From Liolophura sinensis (Eukaryota > Mollusca > Polyplacophora > Chitonida > Chitonidae), in assembly GCF_032854445.1 (NCBI RefSeq), contig NC_088301.1, positions 39,975,187-40,039,186 on the forward strand: a stretch of DNA of 64,000 bases, given 5' to 3'. Positions 42,429 through 54,270 of the stretch are shown in pieces. Both the position numbers and the translations under genes were made by a program. The stretch's first letter is position 1, and every line of letters starts with the position of its first letter. The notes under the pieces are model-generated. The model did no database searches, was not told the origin of the DNA, and was given only the letters and a program-made list of their open reading frames with translations.

Positions 42429-44841
42429 AAAATTTCTACCATTCTGATGTGCTTAAGTCCCAAGAGTGGGCTAAGAAAGTTATCAGTAATTAGACTGACA
42501 CTTCATGGAATAGTGTCAAGTTTAAGTAACACTGAACTGAGCCTCTGAACTTGTTAAAGTACATATAGAAATGAACTGGGTGGCCTAGCATTAGAATGTT
42601 TGTGCAAAAAAAAAAAAATACAGATTGGAATTTTGGACTTGCACAGGATGATGGGATACTGCAATGAGAGTACATGCATCTTTAACCAAGGATGAAAACT
42701 CCATCTTAACCTGAATTAGGGGCATATCATGTAGATATGTCACTTGACTATGAAGCTTGTTGGTTCCACAGTATGTTGGGAATAAATTCCAAGGTTAGGT
42801 AACTGAGAAGTGAGGTTCTGGAATCCTATAGTTTACACATGTACTGCAGTCTAGCAGAAGCATCATCAGTAGGTGTCAGGTACAGCGCTGAGTAATATTG
42901 AGGGCATCATGACCTAGGGAAGAGTTTCAGGGAATACTCAGAGCCCGGAAACAGTTAAAATAAGAAATGCTTGGAATCTGCGAATGCAATAGAGTCTGGT
43001 ACTTTTAAACCTAAACATCCGCCGCATCAGACACACACCAAAGCTTCTGGAGCAGAAAAAAATACACAATTCTGAGGCACAATACTTCATCCTTCTGTTA
43101 CATCCATTCGGTTTTGTCTTGTTCTACATGTATTCAAAATTTTTCTTTTTTGCTCAATGCAGACAGAAAGAATGGAACGGATAAACCAAAACTATTATAC
43201 ATGTACAAGCATTCTATTTTTTAACCCCATAAAATAATTTTTCTAACAATGTTAAAACAACTGTCAACAACTATTAAAATTGTAAACTGATTGATTTAAA
43301 GCATAATGTTTTCAACAAATATGGACAGATTCTGGAACAATTGTGAAGCTATTTATGTACAAGATAATTTATTTATAATAAGACATTTTATAGTTCAGTA
43401 AAATCAATCTTTACAATCTATTCTCAAAAAAGAAAAACAATAACACAGAATTTGGTTATCACTTCATAAAGATATAAATGCATACGCTAAGCAGAATACC
43501 CAACCATGATATTGATCTAATATTAAATAAAATGAACTCTGACAGGTAAGAGTTAAATCTGAAAACTAAGCCTGTGCCCATGTCAAGAAGCACTGCGAAA
43601 AAACTTGTGTAAATCTATAAATAATAATTGACTATTGTATCAAACAATAAAGTTACTGTAGTTGGAAGTGAATGTACTTACTTTCTGTTTCATAATATTC
43701 ATGTCAATTCCCTTCATAGTAAATCGGATTAAATCTACCTTAGTGAAAAAAAAGGTACACAAAAATTTCACTTTCTTGTATACCAAGCGCTTTAAACACC
43801 GAAGACATGGAACACAGGGCTGTTTAAAAATAGATTCATTGGCACACCAAAGCTAAATTCCTTCTACTGGGATAAAATATTGGTCTTTTTTTCACAGCAA
43901 ATTTTCACCTAAACCATGCACAAGACAATAATATAGTTTAAGATCTACGTCTTTCAAAATCACCAACTAGATAACGACCAAATCATTTCTTCTTAAATCA
44001 AGTACATAATGAAAATATGATATTAAACTATTTCATGGCAATACATGTATATGAAGAACTATTCAATTTCATCAAACTATATCATGATAAACAGCGTACT
44101 TAACATCCACATTTGCACATACATTAACATACGATTTGGAAAAGCACATGCATCTGTATGTTAGGTAGGTGCCAGTTTTATAATCATGGAGATAATCCTA
44201 TTAGAAGCCAAACAGGTTTTTCCGCAAGTGGAGTTAGATCCTGCCAGAAATGTTTTTGTTTTTTTTTATATAAGTTAACACTCTTGACAATTTTCTTCAA
44301 ATTTTTACCATTGCTTCAAAAAACTCGTCTTTTCTGCTTAGAAAAATGAGCACAGACGTATGTCGAAAAACACAAATTTGTGTGTGAAAATCAGTCAAAC
44401 GGAGCTTATTGTCTTTTATGAAATACCATTATTTGTCTTATTTCATGGAAACAGCGACAAACAGCAGCAGTGAACATATTATTCTAATGCATACTAAGAA
44501 GTCTTACTGAAACTGAAAGACATACTTCTGTTTTGGTCAATCAAACAACTTTATCGAAGAAACCATGATGAAAGGAGCCATTGAGGTGAATGCACATAAG
44601 TATCATGAGCAATTCTCGTCAGGTTACCAAAATGTTTTTAATGTACTTGTACACATGCACTTGATGTACCTAGCTGTCCTGGTCATTCAATGATATAACT
44701 TATTTGCAACAATGTATCAACCCATCCTTACACAGTCAAGTGCAGTTGGTCTTGATCTCAGCAGGTACTCTTTATAAAGTTGCACTAAAATATGCCATGT
44801 GGATGAGCTATCAAAATGTACATTACAGTTTATTCAAAGGC

Positions 44842-44863
44842 GGGGAGGGTGGGGGGGGGGGGG
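44842..44863 (+). repeat. G-rich homopolymer tract
   Basis: GGGGAGGGT followed by thirteen G, 44842-44863. It has quadruplex potential, and length errors are likely in assemblies. Confidence 0.85.
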
Positions 44864-45182
44864 TCTTTTCGCTGCTAGGTTGCCAAGCATAAAATGACAC
44901 ACAACGTCAACAACACATGGAAGAATATGACACATGTAGAGTTATGCTGGGCTAAAGTTAGTAAAGTGACGTTCTACTCTTTGCTATGAATGGGTGAAAC
45001 AAATTCACAGGATAAGAGCTCCCAGCTTTATGATGTCGGTCTCACATCAGAGGGCTTATCCTTTCTGCGTAAGGTCACACATTCATACATTGTAAACAGA
45101 GTAGCCCAGTGCGCCATTTTCACCAGCTGACCAGTGTTAAAATAGAGTACGCACATGGCGTAGTTATTGCCGAAATTCGTAC

Positions 45183-45440
45183 CTTTTCCGTTGACTTTAA
45201 CACTTGATTTCTCGCCACAGCCTTTCTTGGTCCAGGGAAAACCCAGGTGAACACTAAATCGAGGCAAATGTGGGTGCTAACCGCTGTTCCTGTCTCCAAT
45301 CGCGGAGCCTCAACTTCGCCGGCCAAGGCACAGCTTGACAGACTGCACGAAGGGAGGTTATTACTGCATTGAACCCTGTCACGTGCAAAATGTTTTGCCC
45401 CCTGGGCCGTAAGCGGGTGCCAGCGTCTGGACGTATATAT
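45183..45440 (-). promoter_or_regulatory. candidate minus-strand promoter and non-coding first exon
   Basis: On the minus strand, a TATA-like ATATATAC (+ strand 45433-45440) lies about 30 bases before a GC-rich start region (CACCCGCTTACGGCCCAGG). This is followed by about 220 bases with raised CpG (CCGGCGAAG, CTCCGCGATTGG) and a donor GGAAAAG|GTACGAA at 45183/45182. The only ATG in the segment gives a two-codon uORF. This fits a non-coding first exon of a minus-strand gene extending left. Confidence 0.33.
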
Positions 45441-45444
45441 TAGT

Positions 45445-47507
45445 TATGTATGTAATTTCAATATCCCTAGGGCCTACAAATGAATTCAATAAACGTATGG
45501 GCGACGTCCAATCCTCAGTTTATTCCATTTGAAAAGTACATGAGATCGTGTGCATGGCCAGACGAAAATGAATGTGTTACACGTTTCCCTGATCATCGGT
45601 AGAGACGATTTATAAATATGGACAGCTTTCGGACATGACTGATAGAATTAAGGCACATTTCTAATAAGTTACAAAAATAATTCATTAAATTTAGGAATTT
45701 TGAAAGGAGTTTTGGAAGTATTTTTCTGTCTCCAACCATTCTCTCTCAGTATCAGCACTGATATTGCATCATGTTAAAATTGTCCATTGTAACTTGCACG
45801 AGCCCGGGGAAAATCCCACCGCACGCGTGTAGGTACTATTCAAACCAGCGTGATGTTTTCAAGGGCGACAATTCTCTCACTATTCATATTTATTATCTCC
45901 CTTGTAGGCGTTTTAGAAACACGTAATGCGAACTGTGCATTACCATAATTTCGTCTTCTTTCGACAAACATCAGCTTGAAATTTGTTTAATCAATGACCC
46001 GCTTGGCCAATAGCACTTGAATGTATTGATAATCGTGACACTATAGGCCATGCAATATATATACATTCATATGAACACTTGTACTTTTTTTTCAACTTCG
46101 AGCAGGGTGATGGGCCGCGAAAAATTATACCTTGCCCAACGTTCTCTTTAAGAATTGCATGCCCTGTAAAAAGAATGTTGGGTGGGATAAAAATTTAATA
46201 ATAAAACACAAACTTATATTGAGATAATCTGTGCAATACAACAAAAACTTGCGTATTTTGCATTAAGTATTGTGTACAATATCAAACACATCTTGTGTTC
46301 AATTCTTTCGACGCAATTCAACTCAGGAAAAGGTTATTCAGCTATGCTACAAGACGTTTGTTGGAAAGAGCACAAGTTTGTGTTCGCAGACAAGTGTTTT
46401 TTGTGTATATCTAAAAACAATTGCTCAGGACATATAATTAACGTGTTTATAGGTCAGTGTCAACTTAGCGGACGTCTATCATACTGTAGGCAAATGGCGT
46501 GGCACTGTAATCACCATCAGAACGGGTGCTCGTGACACTATAGGCGAAAAACATTTATGTGGATCCCTTTGAAGCTGTATGCAAATGTCACCTGAACAGA
46601 CGACCGTATGACAGTGTACGTGCAGGACAACAGCATCTGAACGGCGTGTTCGTGACACTTCATGCATTTTGACGAATATACACATTGAACGTGTGCCCAA
46701 TGTCATCCAATAGCATCAGGACTGACAATTGCCCTTGCCACTGTTTAGGTCAACGTAATCTGTATACGTGAAATCTCACGACACCAACATCAAGGTGACA
46801 GTGTGGGCCTACATGAAATCTGAACAGGTGCCCAATATAGCATTTGCACTGAATGAACGACCTTAATAGCTTATTTTAATTTTAAGTTATTTAATAGAGG
46901 TGTGCAAGGTTGAAACCTTGAACATTAACTTAGCATGCATCTCAAAGGATCGACAGTCGCGACACTGTACACCGCGTTAACCCCTACTTGTTCCGTTTGC
47001 TCATATTGGTTCTAAATTTAATTTACAGCTAAACGCAACAGTTTTAAAAAAATTTCTTCAGCTTCTGATTTAGGAAAAGTATATATCCTGCAAGAAGTTT
47101 TTATTCTTTCACGAAAAAATGCTCACTTGACTGAACTGGTATAACCGCGATTTGATGCCGATTTAGACAATACATAGTGGACTCAAAAAAAGATCATCCT
47201 TCAGTTTATAAAGATTTGTCACTTTCGAGTGGAAGAGAAGATTGACAAGTGTGCTACGACAGCCATAGAATGTAATTTAATACCTTTACTCGCGCATTCA
47301 GCTATATTTGATTTATCGAATGATAACTGGCAGAAACGTTCCGATTTTGTTAATTTCCGCAAGTCGGCATACAACAAATTGCATCATATGAACTAGGCTT
47401 AACCTAAATATATGAATAACATGTCTTTGTATGATAGCATTTTCTTCTTATCAAATGTATGTTTGATATCCCAAATACCATCAAGAAGTAAAACTGGTTT
47501 ACTTCCT
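45445..47507. other. intergenic, GC-richer, with decayed repeats
   Basis: No gene. CpG-containing sequence continues to about 45,860. The irregular tandem repeat at 46,500-46,850 and the shared CGTGACACTATAGG motif are the only structure seen. Confidence 0.5.
46500..46850. repeat. degenerate, irregular tandem repeat
   Basis: The motif TCTGAAC followed by a GTG-containing stretch recurs with variation at 46517, 46591, 46636, 46684, 46716, 46759 and 46819. Several units continue into CGTGACACT (46531, 46651). Spacing varies from 32 to 74 bases, so this is a decayed satellite-like array at best. TCGTGACACTATAGG at 46530-46544 also occurs at 46033-46047. Confidence 0.4.
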
Positions 47508-47694
47508 GCCGCCGCGGTAGGTGTAGCATAAGTCCAGCTTAAGCTGGCTTCCTCTCCGGCCGTATATACGTGGGAAGGTTTGTCAGCTGCCTGCGGATGG
47601 TCGTGCGTTTCCCCAGGGCTCTGCTCGGTTTCCTCTCACCATAATGCTGGCCGCCGTCATATAAGTGAAGTACTCAAATAAAAACTAATAAAAA
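47508..47694 (+). mobile_element. SINE family 1, diverged copy
   Basis: It carries GTCCAGCTTAAGCTGGCTTCCTCTCC, the GGTTTCCTCTCACCATAATG block and GGCCGCCGTCATATAAGTGAA. The end (ACTCAAATAAAAACTAATAAA) has lost the usual CACCAATCAAATAA segment. Confidence 0.75.
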
Positions 47695-48206
47695 CATCAT
47701 ATATATCCGTTCCACAAAAGTACCAATCTGATTCTTACCAGAAAAGATACAAAAAATGAAACTGAACAATTCTGATAGTCATTTGTTACTTTGAACTGCA
47801 TATAATCTGAATAAATTATTTTCAAAAAACAAAAACAAAAAAAAACCATATTGGTACACGTATGTACATATACATGTACAGTTAATAAAACACACTGCCA
47901 AATTCACTGATCAATCGTTATTCTCAATATATTTTTTTCATACTAAAATCGTGCAGACTGTAAAACTCTTGTGATTGAAAATGCATGGGAGCTTATATTA
48001 AAAATACTGTTTAAAACTACATTGCCCGTAATATAAAATATCATGGAATTGTGATCTATTTTGATATTTGTACAAATTGATTTGCTGTCACATTCGCAAA
48101 GTAGGTTTTATATGTATATTAATTGTATTTGCTATGATGTGTTGCCATTGTTGTCCTTGTCATAGACGTGTAGCATTCTCGGACAGTATATTTTTGTGGA
48201 CAATGT

Positions 48207-50915
48207 TCAATTTCCGCCAAAAGAGGTGCTCGTTTTCGAGAGTTCTCCGACAGGACAAAGATGGACTCTTATCGAGCCTTGTGATCCGAAGGTGGTGTTT
48301 GTCCATTTCTCGTACATGCGTTCTTCGAGTTTCTTAAGCTTTCTGACACGAACGTCTTGCTGAGACACTCGCACCAATGTTAGGTGAGGCACGTAATGTT
48401 CCTTCTCACGAACCTGGAATCCTGCTTGAACAAGGCACTGGACGGCGCTGGACAAAAGCTCTAAAAATTGAGGTGGGTAACTTACTCTGGCATAGATGAC
48501 TCGTTCAAAAAATAGTCCAAGGCCTTCTATTTTAATACATTTGTCTTTTGGGCAGATATTTTGAAGCTTGGGCTGTGCATCCGACAGTACTTGCATGGCT
48601 ACTGTTATCTCTTCAGGGGTCTCTAGGCGCAAAGTGCCAAAGGTTATATGTAGATCATTTGACGGAATACAAAAATCTTGAAAAATGGGCTCTTTCTCCC
48701 TGAACATTTGTTGAAAAATATCTACGTTCTTAATCACGTTGGGGTCATTTATTTTGACTGTAAGAAAGTAATTAGAGCGTATTCTATCCGAAAGATTTGT
48801 GGCTTGAAATTGTCTTGTAACCCTTGGTACCTGGGATTCGAATTCCGTCTCCAAATCCGAAAGAGTTTCACTATCAATAACAGAATTATTTACAACAGAG
48901 GACATTCCAAAGTCGATGGACACAGGTGTAATGTAAAACCCATCCTCTCTTCTGTCATCGCCCATCGCACACAGGTGGATCCCATCGATACTTTGTGTGC
49001 CGAAGTAGGTGTCAGTGTGCGCCGCAGAGATGTTGGGATTCACCTTAGATGTTCCTATCAAGCGAGCAGCAGGCCGGGACACCTTCATAATGGTCATGTG
49101 TGGCACGAATTCATATCCATCCTTGTTACTTACACCACCTTCCCACAAACACATCTTCAAATGATCCACGAAGCCCAGAAACTCCGGAGGGTACTGGACT
49201 TTGGCGTAAATAACGCGGTCGTAAAAATTACTCACGCCGTCCAGTTTTAAAGCTTTTCCCTTAGGTGCCATATTAGCCAGTTCCGACTTTGCTTTCTGGA
49301 GGATTTGAACAGCGTTTTTTACGTTTTCATCCGTATCAAGGCGAATAACACACAACGTAACGTGCAAAGAAGAATTTGGTATACAGCAGTCACCATAGCG
49401 AGGTTCAGCCTTCAGAATGGCATTGCGGACCTTTTCTACGTTCTTGATAATTTCTTGATCCGTAATCCTGAGAGCTAAGAAGTAGTTAGGACGGAGTTTG
49501 TCCTCCCAAAATTCCTTCTCAGTGTTAGTAAGAGTCTTCAATGTGTCACTCACGTCCTGTTCATTCTCATCTTCATCAACATACGGTTTGTCAATGGCGC
49601 CAATGGTTATTTGAATGCCATCGTCATCGCTATCATCATCCGAATCGTCAGTTTCAGTAACTTCCAAGTTGCTCTCAACATCAGCATTCTCGTCACACTC
49701 TGTCTGTTCGACTCTTCTCTGCGTTTCGTACTGTTCCATTGCGTCCGTTATGGTCATGTTACTTCCTGTTGACCCAAATACGTTGTCCATCCTCTTGTCT
49801 TTGTCCCATACCTTTAAGTCTTTGTACTTGAAGTAATGAATCCTGTGCTTTGGAATCGCGAGCACCGTATAGTCTACAGATGCCAAATCTTCCCACGAAA
49901 ACGCTGAAAAGTTTTTCTCCACCATGCCTACAAATCGGTCCATGTATCCTACAGTGAATTGGTCGCTAGGCAAACTTTCATCCCACAGTATACGAGAAAT
50001 CACATCACCAGCTGTTTTCATAGATACCTTCTTCTCTTCAACTTCGTCTTCATAGTGTTTCTTCTTGGGTCGGTTTTTCTTCTTTCCTCTTGGTTTTTGT
50101 TTATTCAGATATTTGTCCTGTGTCTGAACGTCTAGTTCCATCACGTCTATCTGCTCTATAGCATAGTTTACAAGCTTTTCTATCATTGGCAATCCCACAC
50201 AATCATGTGACTTACACACAAGCTGATTGGCTAACTCTTCAGCACCATCAGCCTTGTTGCCAAATTTTACAAATATATTAGGTGGATCTTTAGGGTAAAG
50301 CTCTGTGAAGAAATAAAAATGAAGTGATTCGGAAAAACCAAACAATGCACAAATGCAATCAATTTTCACTAGGCCAGAAAGAAACTTGAATAGGGTAATA
50401 TATTCCAGAAATCCTTGGGCAAAATCTGACTTTGGCACATTTTGTCATGTTTAACATTTATTACTTGGTACATTAGCTATGCTATAAATCTTTGTCACAT
50501 TTTGTAACTTTGCTATAGGCTCAGTGAAGCCTAACATTCTCTAAATACACTAACCATGTACATGTATTTGTATATTTTTAAATTTAAATTAATACAGACA
50601 GTTTTTATGCTGAAAGTAATAATTACTTAAATCATAACTTTCCTAAATTCAAGCATTTCCAAACTTAAAATTCTCTTGATGACAGGTAAGGACCATAAGA
50701 CCATTTTTTGAAGTGAACACAACTAAAAACATGGAGTGGAACAAACCTGTCAACTGGAATTTGATGTTGACATCAAGTCCTTCTGGATGGACATTGACAA
50801 CATAAATAAACTCTCCCAGGTTTTTTATCACTCGTATTTGATCTGGAAATGTTTCCTTTAACTTCACGATTTCTGCTTCTTGAGCCTCTGTATTTGATGA
50901 ATATGTAGCCGCCAT
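48207..50915 (-). CDS. LENG9-like: RWD - MJ1316 - tandem 2H phosphoesterase protein (LENG9/AKAP7-like), two coding exons
   Basis: Coding exons are 50915-50747 and 50302-48207, joined across a 444-bp intron (donor ACAG|GTTTGT, acceptor TTCTTCACAG|AG), giving 754 residues. ATG 50915 has A at -3, G at +4 and an in-frame TAG ten codons upstream. Seen in order: an RWD domain (about 10-112; the splice restores its YPKDPP turn at 59-64); a Lys-rich linker (about 123-139); an MJ1316/DUF504 domain (about 149-235; motifs SRILWD, VGYMDRF, HRIHYF, VWDKDKRMD); an acidic stretch (about 258-290); 2H domain A (about 327-503; HVT 370-372, HMT 458-460); 2H domain B (about 564-741; HIT 608-610, HLT 696-698). 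Known: 2H enzymes act on 2',3'-cyclic phosphate or 2'-5' bonds; MJ1316 is predicted to bind cyclic-phosphate RNA ends; human LENG9 joins MJ1316 to one 2H domain. Inferred: an RNA-end or 2'-5' oligoadenylate processing factor, with RWD as a protein-binding module. The substrate is unknown. No clear poly(A) signal was seen downstream. Confidence 0.93.
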
Positions 50916-50987
50916 ACTTTTCTGAGATGTCTGACCAGAAACTATATCCGGATACTCTGTGTTGACTACAGCGAATAGCCAGCAACT
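50916..50987 (-). other. 5' UTR part of the RWD-MJ1316-2H gene, with upstream splice acceptor
   Basis: On the minus strand, TATATTTACAG|AGTTGC places a good splice acceptor with the exon beginning at 50987, 72 bases before the ATG. This suggests that at least one non-coding exon lies further upstream, somewhere in 51,000-52,500. I could not fix that exon or a start site: a possible donor sits near 51,575 (ATAG|GTGAAT), with an AT-rich TATA-like stretch upstream of it. Confidence 0.4.
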
Positions 50988-52420
50988 CTGTAAATATAGA
51001 ATGTATTAAACAGTTAAATATACATTTATTTGACAGCACAGCTCTTCCAACAAAAATGAAGTAGTGTCATATGCTGCAAACTACATCTTCTGCAGGTAAA
51101 TGCCTGATTTTTTTTTTTACAGCAATGTATACATGTATTTATTTTGCAGCCTACATAGCTTACTTGTATGAAAATAATTTATAACTCAGCCACAACAATA
51201 CAGGCAGTGTTAACATTTGCAAGGTTCAATTTGTGTCCCATTATACATGTGGCATTTATTACAGTCAGACACCCATTCAAATATTACATAACAAGTATCG
51301 TTGTTGCCATCATATATAAATAACTATGATTCATAGAGAATTGAAATCATATTTTATGTTTATGAGTGAACAAGCTTCACATAAAGGGTTTTCCATAATG
51401 CACTGGCACATATTTACGGCTGTAGATTGACAATTATTCTTCAGTTTTAACTGGTTTCCATGCCGTCTTTAGTCATATACAGAACAGCCCATAGAAGAGT
51501 ATAGCACAAACCCGTGTAGCTTGTTATTCACGGTAGAAATGTCAATAAATATAGACATAAAAAAGAAATCATTCACCTATTGCTTAGTTCGTATAACGTA
51601 AAATATATGGTCAATGAAATTTATCGCATATCGGTTAACACCACAGGCGGACCTAACCTAAAACGTAAACATTAACAGCAGAGATAGGCATGTAACACTG
51701 CTGTAGAAAACATGCCCAAGCACATAACCCCTTAACTCTGCAAGTAAACGGTGACAGTGCTACACGCATGAAGTAAATGGTGACAGTGCTACACGGACCA
51801 TGGTGTTAGTACATGGGTAGTCATGTTAGGCCTGTAATTACTAGATGAAAATATACCGGTACAGCCTTAGCTTCTGCGTGTGGGTAGAAAATAGAACATA
51901 TTCTAGCTCAATGGCTGTTCTAACTACTCACAAATCTTCCAATGACCCTCCAGTTCAGTAACCGTGTTGATGGCAGAACAGCGGTGTGTTGTGTTTTATG
52001 TGGCCAGTGAATGATAATATCGTTAATTCGAACGTTGCAACATAATCAGACATAGTTTACAATATGTGGTGCAAGCCTTGCTGGCTAAAAATAGATACCG
52101 GTGATTCCCTGTACGGGTAAACCATTTCACCACTGTAGGTAACATTGTTGTCTCTTGTGGTGAAAGAATACATCTGCTGTGGAAGTGGAGCATAAAGTAA
52201 GGCATGGAAAATAAAATCATTCAAAACTGGTCTCTTGTTTGCGCAAAAAAAAAATCGGGTCAACCCATAGGGTGGGTTACATAAACAGAATACTACACTA
52301 CGTTTCACCCCTCGTAGACTAATAAGCAACCGGTCCACGAGAGCTCCAACGAAGGGGGATAACCCCTTCAATCAAACTGTCTTTTTTGCCACGCCCCTCT
52401 CCCCAAGTCGTTCTCAGTAC
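50988..52420. other. 5' flank or upstream intron of the RWD-MJ1316-2H gene
   Basis: No coding sequence. It holds the 29-bp tandem duplication and probably the undetermined transcription start of the minus-strand gene. It lies between divergently transcribed genes. Confidence 0.5.
51742..51799. repeat. two-copy 29-bp tandem duplication
   Basis: AAGTAAACGGTGACAGTGCT (51742) and AAGTAAATGGTGACAGTGCT (51771) begin two adjacent 29-bp units. They lie upstream of the RWD-MJ1316-2H gene, so they may be in its 5' intron or promoter. Confidence 0.8.
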
Positions 52421-52560
52421 TATATAATTATGAGATCTCTAGAGCTCTTTAGTCTCTTCCATGATACTGTATTTAAAGAAAAAGTAGCAGAACAATCAGC
52501 TCCACCCTTCCGTGTTTGTCTGACCGCTTCATCCTGTCAACGCGAACCCACCTACCGCCT
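52421..52560 (+). promoter_or_regulatory. candidate core promoter and 5' UTR start for the tetraspan gene
   Basis: A TATATAA box at 52421-52427 is preceded by a CCACGCCCC GC-box-like motif at about 52388-52397. It is followed about 25-35 bases later by a pyrimidine-rich start-site-like stretch, then a GC- and CpG-richer 5' UTR-like segment up to about 52570. No ORF of note starts here. The next downstream acceptor that fits is 54223/54224. The linking intron and the exact donor are not determined. Confidence 0.3.
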
Positions 52561-54270
52561 TCGTGAAAATGTGCAAGTGTGTTAGGGACGATATGAATAT
52601 ATACTTTGTGTTGAGTGTTTTGTTTCTATTTTTGCATTGCCGTTGAAGATAGAGTTTGGACTTGAACGAAATGACATTAGAAAACTTTTTTTGTCAGTGC
52701 AGTTCGCCATGCACTTCCAATGGAATGAGAAAACTATGCAGATGGACGTGTGCCCTTTTGAATGAATTTCCTTAATTTTTTTCCTAGTTGCGGCTAAGAT
52801 GAAACCCTTAATAAGGAAATCGAGAGCTTGTTAACACCAGGCTTCCTGTAATTTTCAAAGAATTTCCTTTAAATTTCTACATGGAGAAACTACCTACAAT
52901 GTAGAATAGTTGCATTTCGCGAATTACCATCCGTTATTCCAGTCAAGCGGCAGTATATGGCCTATCACCTTATGTATTTTCACACCTGTCATTAATTTTG
53001 CCTTGGCCCTTTTCTTGTTATTACATTATCTTGAGTAAGAATTAAGCTGATTGTAGATAATTTAGTAGTTTAGTGAATGTTGGGTTTTGGAGTCTTATTA
53101 TCCACATTCTTATCGTCACCAAGCTTAATTCATGTAACCTTACCGATATTCATTAAACGCAATGTTTGGCAAATCGCAGGTCTGAACAGTTGCAATCAAA
53201 GCTCAGCTGAGAATCATGCATTATTATCGACAACTTATACATATTAGCATGATATACGATTGGAATATTGATTCCACTCGTTCGCCTAGAACATACCTTG
53301 CGTCTTTCCAACACTATTGAAAACTGTTGACTGCTTCTCTTTGCATGATTCCCTCCTATTTTCGTACTTTATAAACTTTCCTACATCATTACTAATTGTT
53401 TTGGGAATTGGCCTTGCGATTATTGACCTGGAACCTCCATCATGATTGACAGATGGTATACGAATGTCTCTTTCGACGCAAATATACTATAATTTACAGA
53501 CATACATACTTCTTTATTGTTATGTATACTTACTTTTTTGCAGACGTACAAGTCATATGCCGCTGATCTGTCTATTTTATCAATGAAATTATACACGTTA
53601 TTAATGGATCATTAACACGTACGTAAACTATGCCGCCATGCATGGGTCATTCTGGTATTATTTTACTGAAAGAGTTGGAGGCATTTGGCAAAATCCACAT
53701 ACTCGTGTTTAAGCAGCGCTATGTTCAAAGGTCCTGCTGCAGATCTAATATCTGATTCTGTGCTTCTAGGGTTAATAAAACTATTTTGAAACTACATTAT
53801 GAATTCATTTTTTGCTTTTATTTTAGCAAATGCTTATTAAATATACATTTGTATCTCGCCGCGTCATGTTCTCCCACCCTTCACCCATGTGCAAGTTCAT
53901 GATGCGTAGTTACAACATTTCGCTGTCTGCATAATGACCTTTTCGATAACTATATAGCTATCTTTGCTTTCACCACCTATCACAAATACCAAATGCCATG
54001 CAAGGGAAATCTAGGGTGCAAGACGGGCGCGTTTTCCATTAACTAAGTTGATAGGTATGCTGGCCCAGACAGCACGTGTCTTAAGAATAACAATCCCCTG
54101 CCTGCTGGACACCATATCAAGTTTCTATAGCAACGCTAGATCGGCCGGCACACGGTTTTGATGTTTATGTCTAACAGAATCTCACTAAATCCGCTAAATT
54201 TCTTGTCAGTCCGATTTGTTCAGGGTGAGGGGTGGTCCTACGTTCAAACACAGATCACCAGCGAGGGCAG

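Larger units (their letters stand above)
37670..45182. other. non-coding stretch left of the candidate minus-strand promoter
   Basis: It contains the MITE-like element (42,295-42,428) and a G tract (44,842-44,863). Otherwise it is AT-rich sequence without supported ORFs, consistent with a long first intron of a minus-strand gene. Confidence 0.5.

Noticed and set aside
45028-45326. two overlapping minus-strand ORFs (79 and 68 codons)
   Set aside because: Both need a TTG start, and the segment is better explained as a non-coding first exon with donor GGAAAAG|GTACGAA.
48678-49250. 190-codon plus-strand ORF
   Set aside because: It lies antisense to the 2H domains of the well-supported minus-strand gene and has no motifs.
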